A program made the translations under genes and the position numbers. Shown in pieces: positions 1 through 9,124 of a DNA stretch of 64,000 nucleotides (position 1 is its first letter; every line of letters begins with the position of its first letter). Source of the stretch: Exiguobacterium sibiricum 7-3. Lineage in GTDB: Bacteria > Bacillota > Bacilli > Exiguobacteriales > Exiguobacteriaceae. The notes below the pieces were generated by a model. It saw only the letters and a list, made by a program, of their open reading frames with translations, made no database searches and was not told where the DNA came from. The stretch spans positions 633,971 through 697,970 of the forward strand of contig NZ_KK211190.1 of NCBI RefSeq assembly GCF_000620865.1, written 5' to 3'.

Positions 1-425
1 TTATACGTTCCTTGCAGGGCAGCGACGAGTCGGGCGACCGTTTCCGGTGTCTGCGGCAGTTGCCCCGTCGCAAGCAGTCGGGCGACGGCTTGTTTTAATT
101 CCGGTGGGAGATCATCGAGTAAGGTCGCATCGACACCAGATGAATCCTGTTTGGTCGTTCCGGTCACCGGGACATCAGGATCGGTCTGTTCCGTCACCTG
201 TTCAATCAGGTAACCTTCTGTCGTTTGGCCTTTGACCTGGAATTGAAAGGTACCTTCCGGGACGTCACCTGTGAAGGTCATCTCGACCTTCTCGCGGCCG
301 ACCTGGACGAGGGCCGTATTCGGACCTGTCTTTTCAAGGACTGTCCCGCTGTATGTTTTAGTCTCCGATAAGGTGGTCGTGGGGGTGGAACGGGTCGGAC
401 TCGTTGGATTCATCTGGATATTCAT
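1..425 (-). CDS. Unknown protein, N-terminal 141 residues, cut by the left edge
   Basis: Reading leftwards from an ATG at 425-423 gives an open frame that runs off the window, so the C-terminus is missing. The start is supported by a strong AAAGGAGG site seven bases upstream. The visible protein begins with a Thr/Pro/Ser-rich stretch, then a segment of alternating hydrophobic residues (about 22-60, VLEKTGPNTALVQVG and TFQFQVKG) that looks like a small beta domain, and an acidic linker followed by a helical part (DDLPPELKQAVARLLATGQ). The beta segment faintly resembles the N-terminal region of FliK-like hook-length proteins, and flagellar genes lie near secA in Bacillus, but the similarity is too weak for a name. 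It is divergent from nothing upstream and lies on the same strand as comK. Confidence 0.6.
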   Translation of the reverse strand, partial: MNIQMNPTSPTRSTPTTTLSETKTYSGTVLEKTGPNTALVQVGREKVEMTFTGDVPEGTFQFQVKGQTTEGYLIEQVTEQTDPDVPVTGTTKQDSSGVDATLLDDLPPELKQAVARLLATGQLPQTPETVARLVAALQGTY

Positions 426-477
426 CGATGAACCTCCTTTCTTGAAAAATTCTTCATCTTATTATATATCGGCACAA

Positions 478-512
478 ACAAAAAAGGATTGAGCGAAATC
501 ATCGCCCAACCC
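478..512 (-). terminator. Rho-independent terminator after comK
   Basis: On the minus strand an imperfect hairpin (GGGTTGGGCGA, loop, TCGCTCAATCC with G-U pairs) lies just after the comK stop and is followed by a T tract. Confidence 0.7.
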
Positions 513-519
513 ATTTTTT

Positions 520-1026
520 TTAAGATTTAATTGCATTAAAGCGGTCCTCTAATGTCATCGCGTTTAATTGCTGGTAACGAGCCATCAGCTCGCCGGTTGC
601 TTTCATTTGGTTGCGGACGATGTAAGGAGAGGCGTTTACGGGAAGGATCATGCCGTTACGAGTTTTGAGTTTCGTCTGTCCGTCTTCCTCGATGACTTCG
701 GACATATGACTCCAGGCATACCACTCGCAATCATCACGTTTTGGTGATTTGGTAGGGAAAAAGACAAGACCAAGTGTCGGTTCGATGACGACCGGAACTT
801 TTCCTTTCACGGAAGCGACACGTTTAGCGGTGACAATCCGTTCCTCGATGGAACTGTTGTACTGTCTGCAGGATAACTGCAGGAGTTGATACGGACGAAG
901 CGGCGTCATGATCGTTGACCCGTCTTCTAAGACGATGATGGATTGTTTCATCATGTCATAACAGGGCAAAATCGCAACGGTCCGTTTCGTGATTCGATAC
1001 TTTTCGTCATTATGGAATGGTCGCAT
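520..1026 (-). CDS. comK: Competence transcription factor ComK
   Basis: ComK is the master activator of late competence genes in Bacillales: it binds AT-boxes upstream of the DNA-uptake genes and its own promoter. The 168-residue product shows the family's landmarks: an N-terminal AILP segment, PYQLLQLSCRQYNSS (about 46-60, matching the PLQIVDRSCRFFGSS region of the Bacillus subtilis protein) and PVVIEPTLGLVFFPT followed by a Cys-Trp segment (about 79-105). It is shorter than the 192-residue B. subtilis protein because the C-terminal tail is reduced. The ATG at 1026 has an AAGGAGG site ten bases upstream. It stands alone with its own terminator. Assignment is from remembered family sequence, so orthology is likely but not proven; nothing here shows whether the strain becomes competent. 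Confidence 0.82.
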   Translation of the reverse strand: MRPFHNDEKYRITKRTVAILPCYDMMKQSIIVLEDGSTIMTPLRPYQLLQLSCRQYNSSIEERIVTAKRVASVKGKVPVVIEPTLGLVFFPTKSPKRDDCEWYAWSHMSEVIEEDGQTKLKTRNGMILPVNASPYIVRNQMKATGELMARYQQLNAMTLEDRFNAIKS

Positions 1027-1276
1027 TCGACTGCATCCTCCTTAGATAGGACAATGGATAAAATAGGTAATTACTAACGATATAATACAATACTACACCT
1101 GTAATGACAATGTAATTTTTTGAAATATAGAGAAATAAGTGGCTTCATTCGGTTTGATTTGATATTGAATTCAAATTAATCAGAATTTTTAATTGTCAAT
1201 AATTGCTTCTTTTGCTAGTATAGATGGTAGAGAGCTTGCTCTCGCTATCCAGTTTGCGAAGGGAACGTGAATTCGA

Positions 1277-1477
1277 ATGGAACAAGGTAAAGTAAAATGG
1301 TTTAATGCTGAAAAAGGTTACGGCTTCATCGAGACATCGGATGCAAAAGACGTCTTCGTCCACTTCTCGGCAATTCAAGCAGAAGGCTACAAATCACTTG
1401 AAGAAGGCGAAGAAGTAGAGTTCGAAATCGTCGATGGCGATCGTGGTCCTCAAGCAGCAAACGTCTCGAAACTGTAA
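1277..1477 (+). CDS. Cold-shock protein, CspA/CspC family
   Basis: A 66-residue single cold-shock domain that binds single-stranded RNA and DNA and melts secondary structure at low temperature. Both nucleic-acid-binding motifs are intact: RNP1 KGYGFI (residues 13-18) and RNP2 VFVHF (about 26-30), with the opening [11 protein letters not shown] typical of the family. Length is exactly normal. In B. subtilis cspC occupies a comparable place near secA, but paralogues are too alike to choose a symbol. About 250 bases separate it from the divergent comK; the AT-rich stretch before the ATG leaves room for the long structured leader common on cold-shock mRNAs. The ribosome site (GAAGGGA) is weak. 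A strong terminator follows. Confidence 0.93.
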   Translation: MEQGKVKWFNAEKGYGFIETSDAKDVFVHFSAIQAEGYKSLEEGEEVEFEIVDGDRGPQAANVSKL

Positions 1478-1495
1478 TCCCGTTAGCAGCCGCCA

Positions 1496-1530
1496 CCGTT
1501 TTTAGGAATCCCCTAAAAGCGGTTTTTTTG
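1496..1530 (+). terminator. Terminator after the cold-shock gene
   Basis: A hairpin with arms ACCGTTTTTAGG and CCTAAAAGCGGT is followed by seven Ts. Confidence 0.85.
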
Positions 1531-1760
1531 TTTCATCTCAATTTGTTAAGGGTATATACGCTAATATCAACATGCAATAACTATTATAGTACGCTAAGAT
1601 TCAAGGCAGATGTTCAACAGAATGTCATCGTTTTCATTTCCTTGTATGGCTTATCGTGGTATAATAATTACGAACCAAAAGAATTTTGAATCTTCAGAAG
1701 GAAACGACTGAAACGATGACGAATTCATAGGTTCAACCGGTTACTTAAGGAGGAGTTTAC

Positions 1761-2324
1761 ATGATCTACAACATTCGCGGTGAAAACTTGGACGTCACAG
1801 ATGCTCTCAAGGACTACGTCGAGAAAAAGCTTGAAAAGTTAACTCGTTATTTTACAACTCCTACGGAAGCGCAGACGGCTTATGTCAATCTCAAAGTCAA
1901 CAATGAGAAACAAAAAGTCGAAGTGACGATTCCAATGCCAAACCTCTTGCTTCGCGCAGAGGATGTCAATGGCGATATGTACGCAGCCATCGACCTCGTC
2001 GTCGATAAGCTCGAACGTCAAATCCGGAAACATAAAACGAAGATCAACCGGAGAGGCCGTGCCAAAGAAGGCGGTATTGGGGAGTACTTCAAAACGCTCG
2101 AAGGACCGGAGGCAGAAGCACCTGTCTACGAAGAGGATGAAGCGGAACTCGAACTTGTTCGGACAAAACGTTTCACACTCAAGCCGATGGATACGGAAGA
2201 AGCGATTCTTCAAATGGACATGCTCGGTCACACGTTCTTCGTCTTCTCAGACGCTGAAACGGGTAACACGAACGTCGTCTACCGTCGAAAAGATGGCCGT
2301 TACGGCTTGATTGAACCAGAATAA
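1761..2324 (+). CDS. hpf: Ribosome hibernation-promoting factor, long form
   Basis: Long HPF joins two 70S ribosomes into inactive 100S dimers in stationary phase or stress. The 187-residue length marks the long form of Firmicutes. Residues 1-105 are the S30AE (YfiA-like) ribosome-binding domain, ending in the basic RKHKTKINRRGR stretch; a variable acidic linker follows (about 118-130), then the C-terminal dimerisation domain (about 131-187, VRTKRFTLKPMDTEEAILQMDMLGHTFFVF). The ATG has a good AAGGAGGAG site. It is monocistronic, with its own terminator, directly upstream of secA as in Bacillus (yvyD–secA). A TATAAT-like element lies at 1660-1665, but no convincing -35 was found. Confidence 0.95.
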   Translation: MIYNIRGENLDVTDALKDYVEKKLEKLTRYFTTPTEAQTAYVNLKVNNEKQKVEVTIPMPNLLLRAEDVNGDMYAAIDLVVDKLERQIRKHKTKINRRGRAKEGGIGEYFKTLEGPEAEAPVYEEDEAELELVRTKRFTLKPMDTEEAILQMDMLGHTFFVFSDAETGNTNVVYRRKDGRYGLIEPE

Positions 2325-2333
2325 TGAATCTAC

Positions 2334-2365
2334 AGAGGACTTACTCCACGGAGTAAGTCCTCTTT
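2334..2365 (+). terminator. Terminator after hpf
   Basis: A near-perfect hairpin with arms AGAGGACTTACTCC and GGAGTAAGTCCTCT leads into a short T run. Confidence 0.88.
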
Positions 2366-2445
2366 TGGTATGATAAAAAACTATTCATGAATAGAAGTAG
2401 TCTCAGACTAAAGTTGGATTTCCCGTGACCCGGATGGTCCGCGTG

Positions 2446-2474
2446 TTGAAATTTGACGGCGTATTCGGTACACT
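2446..2474 (+). promoter_or_regulatory. Candidate SigA promoter of secA
   Basis: TTGAAA at 2446-2451 and TACACT at 2469-2474 are 17 bases apart, about 70 bases before the secA start. Confidence 0.5.
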
Positions 2475-2541
2475 GAATAAAGGAAAAATCTCGGAATTCT
2501 GTTCGTTTTAAGAATCGTTCGAAGTAAGGGGACTGTAAGGC

Positions 2542-5061
2542 ATGGCTAATTTTCTAAAAGAGTTATTCGCACCGACAAAACGTGTTCTGAAAAAAGCAGA
2601 AAAAGCGGCGGATGCCGTTGAATCATTTGAGGCACAAGTGGCTGCCTTATCGGATCAAGAATTAGAAGGAAAAGCGGTCGAATTCCGGACTCGTCTTGAG
2701 AACGGGGAAGACCTCGATGATATTTTACCGGAAGCTTTTGCGGTCTGTCGTGAAGTGTCAACACGTGTCCTCGGGATGCGTCATTACCGTGTCCAGCTGA
2801 TTGGCGGATACGTCCTGCACAACGGCGATATCGCTGAAATGAAGACCGGGGAAGGGAAAACGCTTGTTGCGACACTTCCTGTCTATTTGAATGCCCTCGC
2901 CGGAAACGGCGTCCACGTCATCACCGTCAACGAATATTTGGCGAAACGTGACCGGGACATCATGGAACCACTTTATGCAGCACTCGGTTTATCAGTTGGT
3001 CTGAACTTGTCGAGCATGTCGCGCCAAGAGAAACAAGCGGCCTACAACTGTGACATCACATACGGAACGAACAATGAATTTGGATTTGATTACTTGCGTG
3101 ACAACATGGTCCTCTATAAAGAAGACCGCGTGCAACGTCCGCTGTCCTTTGCTGTCGTCGATGAAGTCGACTCGATTCTTGTCGATGAAGCGCGGACACC
3201 GCTAATCATTTCCGGTTCTGCCGAAAAATCAACAGCACTCTATTCGCAGGCAGATATGTTCGCGAAGATGATGAAAGCAGATGAAGACTATACCGTCGAC
3301 ATCAAAACGAAAAGTGTTTTACTGACGGAACAGGGCATCGACCGTGCTGAAAAATATTTCGGCATCGATAACTTGTTCGCGCTCGATCATATCGCTTTGA
3401 ACCATCACTTGAGTCTTGCGCTCCGTGCGAATTCAGTCATGCACCGGGACGTCGATTACATGATTCGTGAAGACGAAGTCATGATCATCGATCAGTTCAC
3501 GGGACGTGTCATGGAAGGTCGCCGTTATTCGGAAGGGCTGCACCAGGCGATTGAAGCGAAGGAAGGCGTCGAGATTCAACGTGAATCAATGACGCTTGCG
3601 ACGATCACGTACCAAAACTTCTTCCGGATGTACACGAAGCTTGCCGGCATGACCGGGACAGCGAAAACCGAGGAAGAAGAGTTCCGTAACATCTATAACA
3701 TGCATGTCGTACCGGTTCCGACGAACAAACCAATCGTCCGGGACGATCAGCCGGACTTGATCTTCAAGACGATGAACGGGAAATTTGCGGCAGTCGCGGA
3801 CGAAATCGAACGTGCCCACCGCGAAGGACAACCGGTCCTTGTCGGTACAGTGGCGGTCGAGACGTCTGAACTCCTCAGCAGTATTCTTAAGAAACGCGGC
3901 ATCCGCCACGAAGTCTTGAATGCGAAAAACCATGCGCGGGAAGCGGAAATCGTTGAGAATGCGGGACAACCGAACGCGGTAACGATTGCAACGAACATGG
4001 CCGGTCGTGGTACCGACATCAAGCTGGGACAAGGGGTCATCGAAAAAGGTGGTCTTTACATCCTCGGGACAGAACGTCACGAATCCCGCCGGATCGATAA
4101 TCAGCTCCGTGGTCGTGCCGGACGTCAAGGGGATCCAGGGGCATCGCAGTTCTATCTGTCACTTGAAGATGAATTGATGCGCCGTTTCGGATCGGATTCC
4201 CTGCAATCGATGATGGATCGTCTCGGAATGGATGATTCCCAACCAATCGAAAGCCGGATGGTCTCACGGGCCGTTGAATCGGCACAAAAACGGGTCGAAG
4301 GAAATAACTTCGATGCCCGGAAACAGGTTCTCGGATATGATAACGTCATGGCGGACCAACGGAAAGTCATGTACGCGGACCGGGCTGCGATTCTTGATGC
4401 CCAGTCGGTTTCAAATATCGTCCGTCCGATGATCGAACAGACGATTGAAGCCGGTGTCCATCAGTACACGCCAATCGAGTTCGTTCCGGAAGAGTGGAGC
4501 ATTGGTGCATTAGCGGAATGGGCCAACCAAACGCTTGCGCTCGAAGAAAAAGTGTCGGAACAGGATCTGTTCGGTAAGGAACGCGAAGAAATCATCGAAC
4601 TGTTAAAAGAACGGACTTTTGCCCATTACGAGCACAAACGCTCGGAAGTACCGGCTGAAGCGTTTGACGAGTTCGAGAAAGTCATCGTTCTCCGCGCCGT
4701 CGACCAGCACTGGATGAACCATATCGATCAGATGGATCAATTGCGTGAAGGGATTCATTTACGTGCCTACGGTCAAAACGATCCACTTCGTGAGTATCAA
4801 TCGGAAGGTTCGCTGATGTTTGACACGATGAACGCAGCGATTGCGGAAGAAGTGACACAGTTCGTTCTCCGTGCGGATCTTGATCCGAACCTGAAACGCG
4901 AGAAAGTCGTCAAAGATGAAGTCGCGGTTTCCGGAAAAGAGGACAAGGTCGTCAAAAAAGCGCCGGTCCGCAAAAATCCAAATGAACAAATCGGACGTAA
5001 CGACCCATGTTGGTGCGGATCCGGTAAAAAATATAAGAACTGTCACGGCCGTCAGGCATAA
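2542..5061 (+). CDS. secA: Preprotein translocase ATPase SecA
   Basis: The cytosolic/peripheral motor that pushes preproteins through SecYEG using ATP. The 839-residue protein has the full SecA plan: Walker A MKTGEGKT (about 101-108), DEVDS Walker B (about 208-212), preprotein-binding domain (about 225-345), second RecA-like domain with [10 protein letters not shown] and [11 protein letters not shown], helical wing/scaffold domains, and a C-terminal zinc SEC-C motif [13 protein letters not shown] (about 823-835) that contacts SecB or lipids. Length and start (MANFLKELF) are typical. The neighbours hpf and prfB match the Bacillus order. It is not translationally coupled to prfB; a short hairpin lies between them. 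Confidence 0.99.
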   Translation: MANFLKELFAPTKRVLKKAEKAADAVESFEAQVAALSDQELEGKAVEFRTRLENGEDLDDILPEAFAVCREVSTRVLGMRHYRVQLIGGYVLHNGDIAEMKTGEGKTLVATLPVYLNALAGNGVHVITVNEYLAKRDRDIMEPLYAALGLSVGLNLSSMSRQEKQAAYNCDITYGTNNEFGFDYLRDNMVLYKEDRVQRPLSFAVVDEVDSILVDEARTPLIISGSAEKSTALYSQADMFAKMMKADEDYTVDIKTKSVLLTEQGIDRAEKYFGIDNLFALDHIALNHHLSLALRANSVMHRDVDYMIREDEVMIIDQFTGRVMEGRRYSEGLHQAIEAKEGVEIQRESMTLATITYQNFFRMYTKLAGMTGTAKTEEEEFRNIYNMHVVPVPTNKPIVRDDQPDLIFKTMNGKFAAVADEIERAHREGQPVLVGTVAVETSELLSSILKKRGIRHEVLNAKNHAREAEIVENAGQPNAVTIATNMAGRGTDIKLGQGVIEKGGLYILGTERHESRRIDNQLRGRAGRQGDPGASQFYLSLEDELMRRFGSDSLQSMMDRLGMDDSQPIESRMVSRAVESAQKRVEGNNFDARKQVLGYDNVMADQRKVMYADRAAILDAQSVSNIVRPMIEQTIEAGVHQYTPIEFVPEEWSIGALAEWANQTLALEEKVSEQDLFGKEREEIIELLKERTFAHYEHKRSEVPAEAFDEFEKVIVLRAVDQHWMNHIDQMDQLREGIHLRAYGQNDPLREYQSEGSLMFDTMNAAIAEEVTQFVLRADLDPNLKREKVVKDEVAVSGKEDKVVKKAPVRKNPNEQIGRNDPCWCGSGKKYKNCHGRQA

Positions 5062-5077
5062 GTGACGAAGCGGCTGA

Positions 5078-5104
5078 AAGAGGCGGGAGATTCCTGCCTC
5101 TTTT
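5078..5104 (+). terminator. Hairpin between secA and prfB
   Basis: Arms AAGAGGC and GCCTCTT (with inner GGGA/TCC pairs) are followed by only four Ts, so it may be a weak terminator that lets some transcripts reach prfB. Confidence 0.65.
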
Positions 5105-5128
5105 GACGGAAAGAGAAGGTGGAACACA

Positions 5129-6229
5129 ATGGAATTAGCAGAAATACGCAATACCGCCGAGTGGATGGAAAAGAAACTCGCTGAATACAAAGCATCGCTC
5201 GATCTCGAGAACAAAATCTCACGCATTGAGGAGCTTGAAAATGAGATGACGTATCCGGACTTCTGGAACAATCAGGAGTCGGCTCAAAAGGTCATCGACG
5301 AATCAAACGGTCTGAAAGCGATGGTCGATAAATACCAGCACCTCGCAGACGGTCACGAAAACATCGTTTTGACGTACGAATTGATTAAAGAAGAGCCGGA
5401 CGTCGAATTGCAGGAAGAACTGGAGTCGGAACTCGGCGACATCAAAAAGAAATTTGACGAGTTCGAATTGCAAATCCTGTTGAACGGCGAATACGATGCG
5501 AACAACGCGATTCTCGAATTACACCCGGGAGCAGGCGGAACCGAGTCACAAGACTGGGCATCGATGTTACTCCGGATGTACCAGCGTTTCTGCGACAAGC
5601 AAGGCTGGAAAGTCGAAACGATGGACTATCAGCCGGGTGACGAAGCCGGTGTCAAATCGGTCACACTCCGTATCCAAGGGCACAATGCCTATGGGTATTT
5701 AAAAGCGGAAAAAGGAATTCACCGTCTTGTCCGGATTTCACCGTTTGATTCGTCAGGCCGTCGCCATACGTCGTTCGTCTCATGTGACGTCATGCCGGAA
5801 TTCAACGATGACATCGATATCGATATCCGGACGGAAGACTTGCGTGTCGATACGTACCGGGCATCCGGTGCCGGTGGACAGCACATCAATACGACGGACT
5901 CTGCCGTTCGGATCACCCACATTCCGACAGGCGTCGTCGTCTCATGTCAGCAGGAACGGTCGCAAATCAAGAACCGTGAAGCGGCAATGAAGATGTTGAA
6001 AGCAAAACTCTACCAACGTGAAATCGAAGAGAAACAAAAGAAACTCGACGAAATCCGCGGCGAAAAATCAGACATCGCCTGGGGTAGCCAAATCCGTTCG
6101 TACGTCTTCCACCCATACAGCATGGTTAAGGATCACCGGACGAACTACGAAGTCGGGAATACGCAAGGCGCAATGGATGGAGACATCATGGGCTTCATCG
6201 ATGCGTACCTGCGCTTAATGAATATGTAA
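5129..6229 (+). CDS. prfB: Peptide chain release factor 2, without the frameshift site
   Basis: RF2 recognises UAA and UGA stop codons and triggers peptide release. The 366-residue product contains the tripeptide anticodon region (SPF near residue 205), the catalytic GGQ ([15 protein letters not shown], about 248-262) and the usual coiled N-terminal domain. In most bacteria prfB is made through a +1 frameshift at CTT TGA C near codon 25. Here the equivalent codons read TCG CTC GAT CTC GAG in one continuous frame from the ATG at 5129, so autoregulation by frameshifting is absent. The gene follows secA, as in Bacillus, and ends in a good terminator. Confidence 0.97.
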   Translation: MELAEIRNTAEWMEKKLAEYKASLDLENKISRIEELENEMTYPDFWNNQESAQKVIDESNGLKAMVDKYQHLADGHENIVLTYELIKEEPDVELQEELESELGDIKKKFDEFELQILLNGEYDANNAILELHPGAGGTESQDWASMLLRMYQRFCDKQGWKVETMDYQPGDEAGVKSVTLRIQGHNAYGYLKAEKGIHRLVRISPFDSSGRRHTSFVSCDVMPEFNDDIDIDIRTEDLRVDTYRASGAGGQHINTTDSAVRITHIPTGVVVSCQQERSQIKNREAAMKMLKAKLYQREIEEKQKKLDEIRGEKSDIAWGSQIRSYVFHPYSMVKDHRTNYEVGNTQGAMDGDIMGFIDAYLRLMNM

Positions 6230-6237
6230 GTTTATAT

Positions 6238-6267
6238 CCCGCCGGCCTTTGTGTCGGCGGTTTTTTT
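6238..6267 (+). terminator. Terminator after prfB
   Basis: A CGCCGGC / GTCGGCG hairpin is followed by seven Ts and precedes the acetyltransferase ribosome site. Confidence 0.85.
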
Positions 6268-6295
6268 CTACCAATCGATTCAGGAGGCAAAACAG

Positions 6296-6799
6296 ATGCA
6301 GATTCGTACAGAAATATTCAAAGATGCCGCGGGAATTCGGCTCGTCCATCAAGCCGCGTTTGGCCAGCGGACAGAAGCCGATCTCGTCGAAGCGTTACGG
6401 GAAGCCGAGGAGTCGCTCCCGCACTATAGCCGCGTCGCTGTAACGGACAAGGGAGAGATTGTCGGTCATGTCTTACTGAGCCGGATTTACATCGAAGACA
6501 TCCCGTCGCTCGCACTCGCTCCGGTCGGTGTCAAACCGCACTGGCAACGGAAAGGCATCGGCTCGGAACTGATCCGTCAAGTGATTGAAGATGCCCGGGA
6601 AGCCGGTGAAGCGCATATCGTCGTCCTCGGTCATGACAGTTATTATCCGCAGTTCGGATTCGAGCGGGCTGTCGATTACGGAATCGAAGCCCCGTTCCCG
6701 GTTCCGACGGATGTCTTTCTCGTCATGCCGCTCGAGCGGCAGGCCTTAAAAGGGATTCGTGGTGTCGTCCGGTACTCAAAACCCTTTAGTGCGGTATAA
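6296..6799 (+). CDS. GNAT N-acetyltransferase, YhbS-like
   Basis: A 167-residue Gcn5-related acetyltransferase that would move an acetyl group from acetyl-CoA to an unknown small molecule or protein amine. The acetyl-CoA pyrophosphate-binding loop is visible as VKPHWQRKGIGSELIRQ (about 81-97; Q/RxxGxG/A motif), and the C-terminal half has YYPQFGFERAVDYGI, typical of the YhbS group (COG3153). An AGGAGG site at 6282-6287 selects the ATG at 6296; a longer reading from 6251 would run through the prfB terminator and is unlikely. It lies between prfB and yvjA, a position with no acetyltransferase in B. subtilis. The substrate cannot be told from sequence. Confidence 0.88.
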   Translation: MQIRTEIFKDAAGIRLVHQAAFGQRTEADLVEALREAEESLPHYSRVAVTDKGEIVGHVLLSRIYIEDIPSLALAPVGVKPHWQRKGIGSELIRQVIEDAREAGEAHIVVLGHDSYYPQFGFERAVDYGIEAPFPVPTDVFLVMPLERQALKGIRGVVRYSKPFSAV

Positions 6800-6900
6800 G
6801 AGAACCACTGCGAGTTGTTCAGCCCTTCTAGTCGCTCATCTGTTTTTCCGCTAAAATGAAAAACGGGTTGTAGAACTTATGTAAGGGGAAATGTAACGTT

Positions 6901-7770
6901 ATGACATCAACACGTCAGGAAGTCGTTCGCGACTATATCTATTTACTACTCGGTTCGGTGTTCGTCGCCAGTGCCTTCAGTTTATTTTTGGCCCCGAACC
7001 AGTTGGCCTCCGGAGGCGTCAGCGGTCTGTCGATCGTCTTGAACGATCTGTTCGGGATTTCACCGGGCTTGTTTCAATTAATCGCCAACATCGTCCTGCT
7101 TGCGATCGGCTGGATGATTCTCGGGATGGGCTTTGGCGTCAAATCGCTTGTCGGCTCGATCTTTTTACCGGTCGTCATCTTAGTCTATGAACGGTTTGAA
7201 GTGCCGGCAGCGACGATGAATCCGATGCTCGCCGCGATCTTCGGCGGAGCCGGTGTCGGAATCGGTCTCGGTCTGATTTTTAAAGCCCGCGCCTCGACCG
7301 GCGGGATGGACTTGATTGCCCAGATTCTGCATCGCTTCACCAAAATTCCGCTTCATCTGTGTATCGCCATGCTCGACGGAACGATCGTCATCAGTGCCGC
7401 CATCATCTTCTCGCTTGAGATTGGTCTGTATGCCCTTGTCGCCTTGTTCATTACGATCAAGATGATTGATGTCGTCCAGCTCGGCATCACGAACGACAAA
7501 CTGGCGTATATCATCTCGGATCAACGGGAAGCGCTCGTCAAAGAGATTTTCCAGACGCTTGACCGGGGAGCGACGGAAATCGAAGCTGCCGGTGCCTTTA
7601 CACGGACGCGGAAACCGATGTTAATGGTCGTCGTCCGGCAAGGGGAAATCACGACATTAAAGGAAATCGTCAAGCACATTGATCCGACAGCCTTTTTGGT
7701 CGTCAGTGAAGCCCATGAAGTGTTAGGGCTTGGTTTCTCGGACGATAAACGGTACCGGAATGTGCCGTAA
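6901..7770 (+). CDS. YitT/DUF2179 family membrane protein, YvjA-like
   Basis: A 289-residue inner-membrane protein. Residues 1-190 hold five to six hydrophobic segments of the YitT family, with the conserved SGGVSGLS and RASTGGMDLIA motifs. The C-terminal 90 residues form a soluble DUF2179 domain (about 200-285, AYIISDQREALVKEIF). Transport or regulatory function is unknown for the family. Its place after prfB and before cccB–ftsEX corresponds to yvjA of B. subtilis. Start ATG at 6901 follows a weak GTAAGGGGAAATG ribosome site. Confidence 0.9.
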   Translation: MTSTRQEVVRDYIYLLLGSVFVASAFSLFLAPNQLASGGVSGLSIVLNDLFGISPGLFQLIANIVLLAIGWMILGMGFGVKSLVGSIFLPVVILVYERFEVPAATMNPMLAAIFGGAGVGIGLGLIFKARASTGGMDLIAQILHRFTKIPLHLCIAMLDGTIVISAAIIFSLEIGLYALVALFITIKMIDVVQLGITNDKLAYIISDQREALVKEIFQTLDRGATEIEAAGAFTRTRKPMLMVVVRQGEITTLKEIVKHIDPTAFLVVSEAHEVLGLGFSDDKRYRNVP

Positions 7771-7880
7771 ACGTTAGTCATTCGTGAAGTTTTTGTGAAA
7801 TCACGCTTAGAAAGTACGAATAACGGTTATACTCTAGTAGATAACACTGTGGTTTTGTACTTAACTAAGGGGGAATCCGG

Positions 7881-8243
7881 ATGAAACTGAAAAATCTTTT
7901 ACTCGCAGCAGGACTCGGTGCGACACTCGTACTCGGCGCATGTGGCAGTGACGATTCAAGTTCGTCAGATACATCAAAAGACGAATCGACGATGAGTGAT
8001 GATTCGTCAAAAACAGAAACAGCGGTTGATGCTGAAAAAATCTTTGCCAACAACTGTGCTTCGTGTCACGGGAAGAATCTCGAAGGTAACGTCGGACCAA
8101 ACTTGACGAAAGTCGGGGCCAAGTTATCATCGGAAGAAATCCAAAAAATCATTAAAAACGGTAACGGACAAATGCCAGCCGGCATCCTGAAAGACGATAA
8201 AGAAATCGTCGCCGTTGCGGATTGGTTAGCTGACAAAAAATAA
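7881..8243 (+). CDS. cccB: Membrane-anchored cytochrome c551
   Basis: A small lipoprotein cytochrome c that carries electrons on the outer face of the membrane, probably towards a terminal oxidase. The 120-residue product has a lipoprotein signal with lipobox LGAC (Cys21 to be lipidated), a flexible Ser/Asp-rich tether (22-48), one haem-binding CASCH motif (Cys59, Cys62, His63) and a downstream GQMPAG Met that is the likely sixth haem ligand. The length and neighbours (yvjA before, ftsE after) match CccB of B. subtilis. An AAGGGGGAATCC site precedes the ATG. The gene ends in its own hairpin terminator. Confidence 0.92.
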   Translation: MKLKNLLLAAGLGATLVLGACGSDDSSSSDTSKDESTMSDDSSKTETAVDAEKIFANNCASCHGKNLEGNVGPNLTKVGAKLSSEEIQKIIKNGNGQMPAGILKDDKEIVAVADWLADKK

Positions 8244-8256
8244 TTATGTGATAGTA

Positions 8257-8311
8257 TGGGGCTAGAGATGACGAACATGACAAGTGTTCGCCGTCCGGCC
8301 CCCTTTTTTTA
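8257..8311 (+). terminator. Terminator after cccB
   Basis: A long hairpin with base GGGGC / GGCCCC and inner CGAAC / GTTCG pairs is followed by seven Ts. Confidence 0.75.
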
Positions 8312-8437
8312 TCTAAATCAGCCGGAAATGACATTTGATTGTAATGTGCTTAAAAAATGTTGCCTGTTATAATGGTGTTCGGTAGGCGTTAAGACCTATC
8401 TGATCACCATCAGTAATCAAGTAAGGATGTGAAGCAA

Positions 8438-9124
8438 GTGATCAAGATGCAACAAGTCAGCAAGATTTATCCGAACGGTGTCACGGCACTTCGTGAAGTC
8501 AATTTGACGATCAACCAAGGCGAATTCGTCTACATCGTTGGTCCATCCGGAGCCGGAAAATCGACATTCATGAAAATGATGTATCGCGAAGAACGGCCGA
8601 CAAGCGGTTCGTTTTTATTTAAAGGAATTGAAGTAGGCAAGTTGAAAAACCGCCAGATCCCCGAACTTCGTCGCCAAATCGGCGTCATCTTCCAAGACTT
8701 TAAACTACTCCCGTCCTTGACGGTTTATGAAAACGTCGCGTTCGCCCTTGAAGTCGTCGGGGAAGACCGCTCGCAAATCCGTAAGAAAGTGCTTGAAGTA
8801 CTCGATCTCGTGAAGTTGAAGCACAAGGAACGTAACTATCCTGATGAACTATCCGGTGGAGAACAACAACGGATCTCGATTGCGAGAGCCATTGTCAATC
8901 GTCCGTCACTCGTCATCGCTGATGAGCCGACAGGAAACCTCGACCCGGATACGGCATGGGAGATCATGGAAGTGTTTGAAGAGATTTATCGCCGTGGGAC
9001 AACGGTCGTAATGGCGACCCACAACCGAGATATCGTCAATAAGATGCGTCATCGCGTCCTCGCAATTGACGGTGGAAAAATCGTCCGAGACGAAGAGAAA
9101 GGAATGTACGGCTATGAAGTTTAA
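8438..9124 (+). CDS. ftsE: Cell-division ABC ATPase FtsE
   Basis: The ATPase of the FtsEX complex, which converts ATP hydrolysis into activation of a cell-wall hydrolase outside the cell. It has Walker [11 protein letters not shown]-loop [10 protein letters not shown], signature LSGGEQQR, Walker [14 protein letters not shown] and the H-loop ATHN. Two GTG codons are possible. The first, at 8429, lies right against the AAGGA site, whereas the GTG at 8438 has about ten bases of spacing and gives [14 protein letters not shown], which aligns with the start of B. subtilis FtsE, so 8438 is preferred (228 residues). ftsX starts inside its last codons (11-base overlap), indicating translational coupling. 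Confidence 0.96.
   Translation: MIKMQQVSKIYPNGVTALREVNLTINQGEFVYIVGPSGAGKSTFMKMMYREERPTSGSFLFKGIEVGKLKNRQIPELRRQIGVIFQDFKLLPSLTVYENVAFALEVVGEDRSQIRKKVLEVLDLVKLKHKERNYPDELSGGEQQRISIARAIVNRPSLVIADEPTGNLDPDTAWEIMEVFEEIYRRGTTVVMATHNRDIVNKMRHRVLAIDGGKIVRDEEKGMYGYEV

Noticed and set aside
47-492. Two short plus-strand frames at the left edge
   Set aside because: Both are antisense to the partial gene at 1-425, which has a strong ribosome site and a coherent protein.
2446-2541. SecM/VemP-like leader peptide before secA
   Set aside because: No small frame with a ribosome site lies between the promoter and secA.
3586-4128. Long antisense frames within secA (and similar ones in uvrA, uvrB, hxlA, trxB)
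   Set aside because: They mirror biased codon use of the real genes, carry no start signals and have no protein-like pattern.
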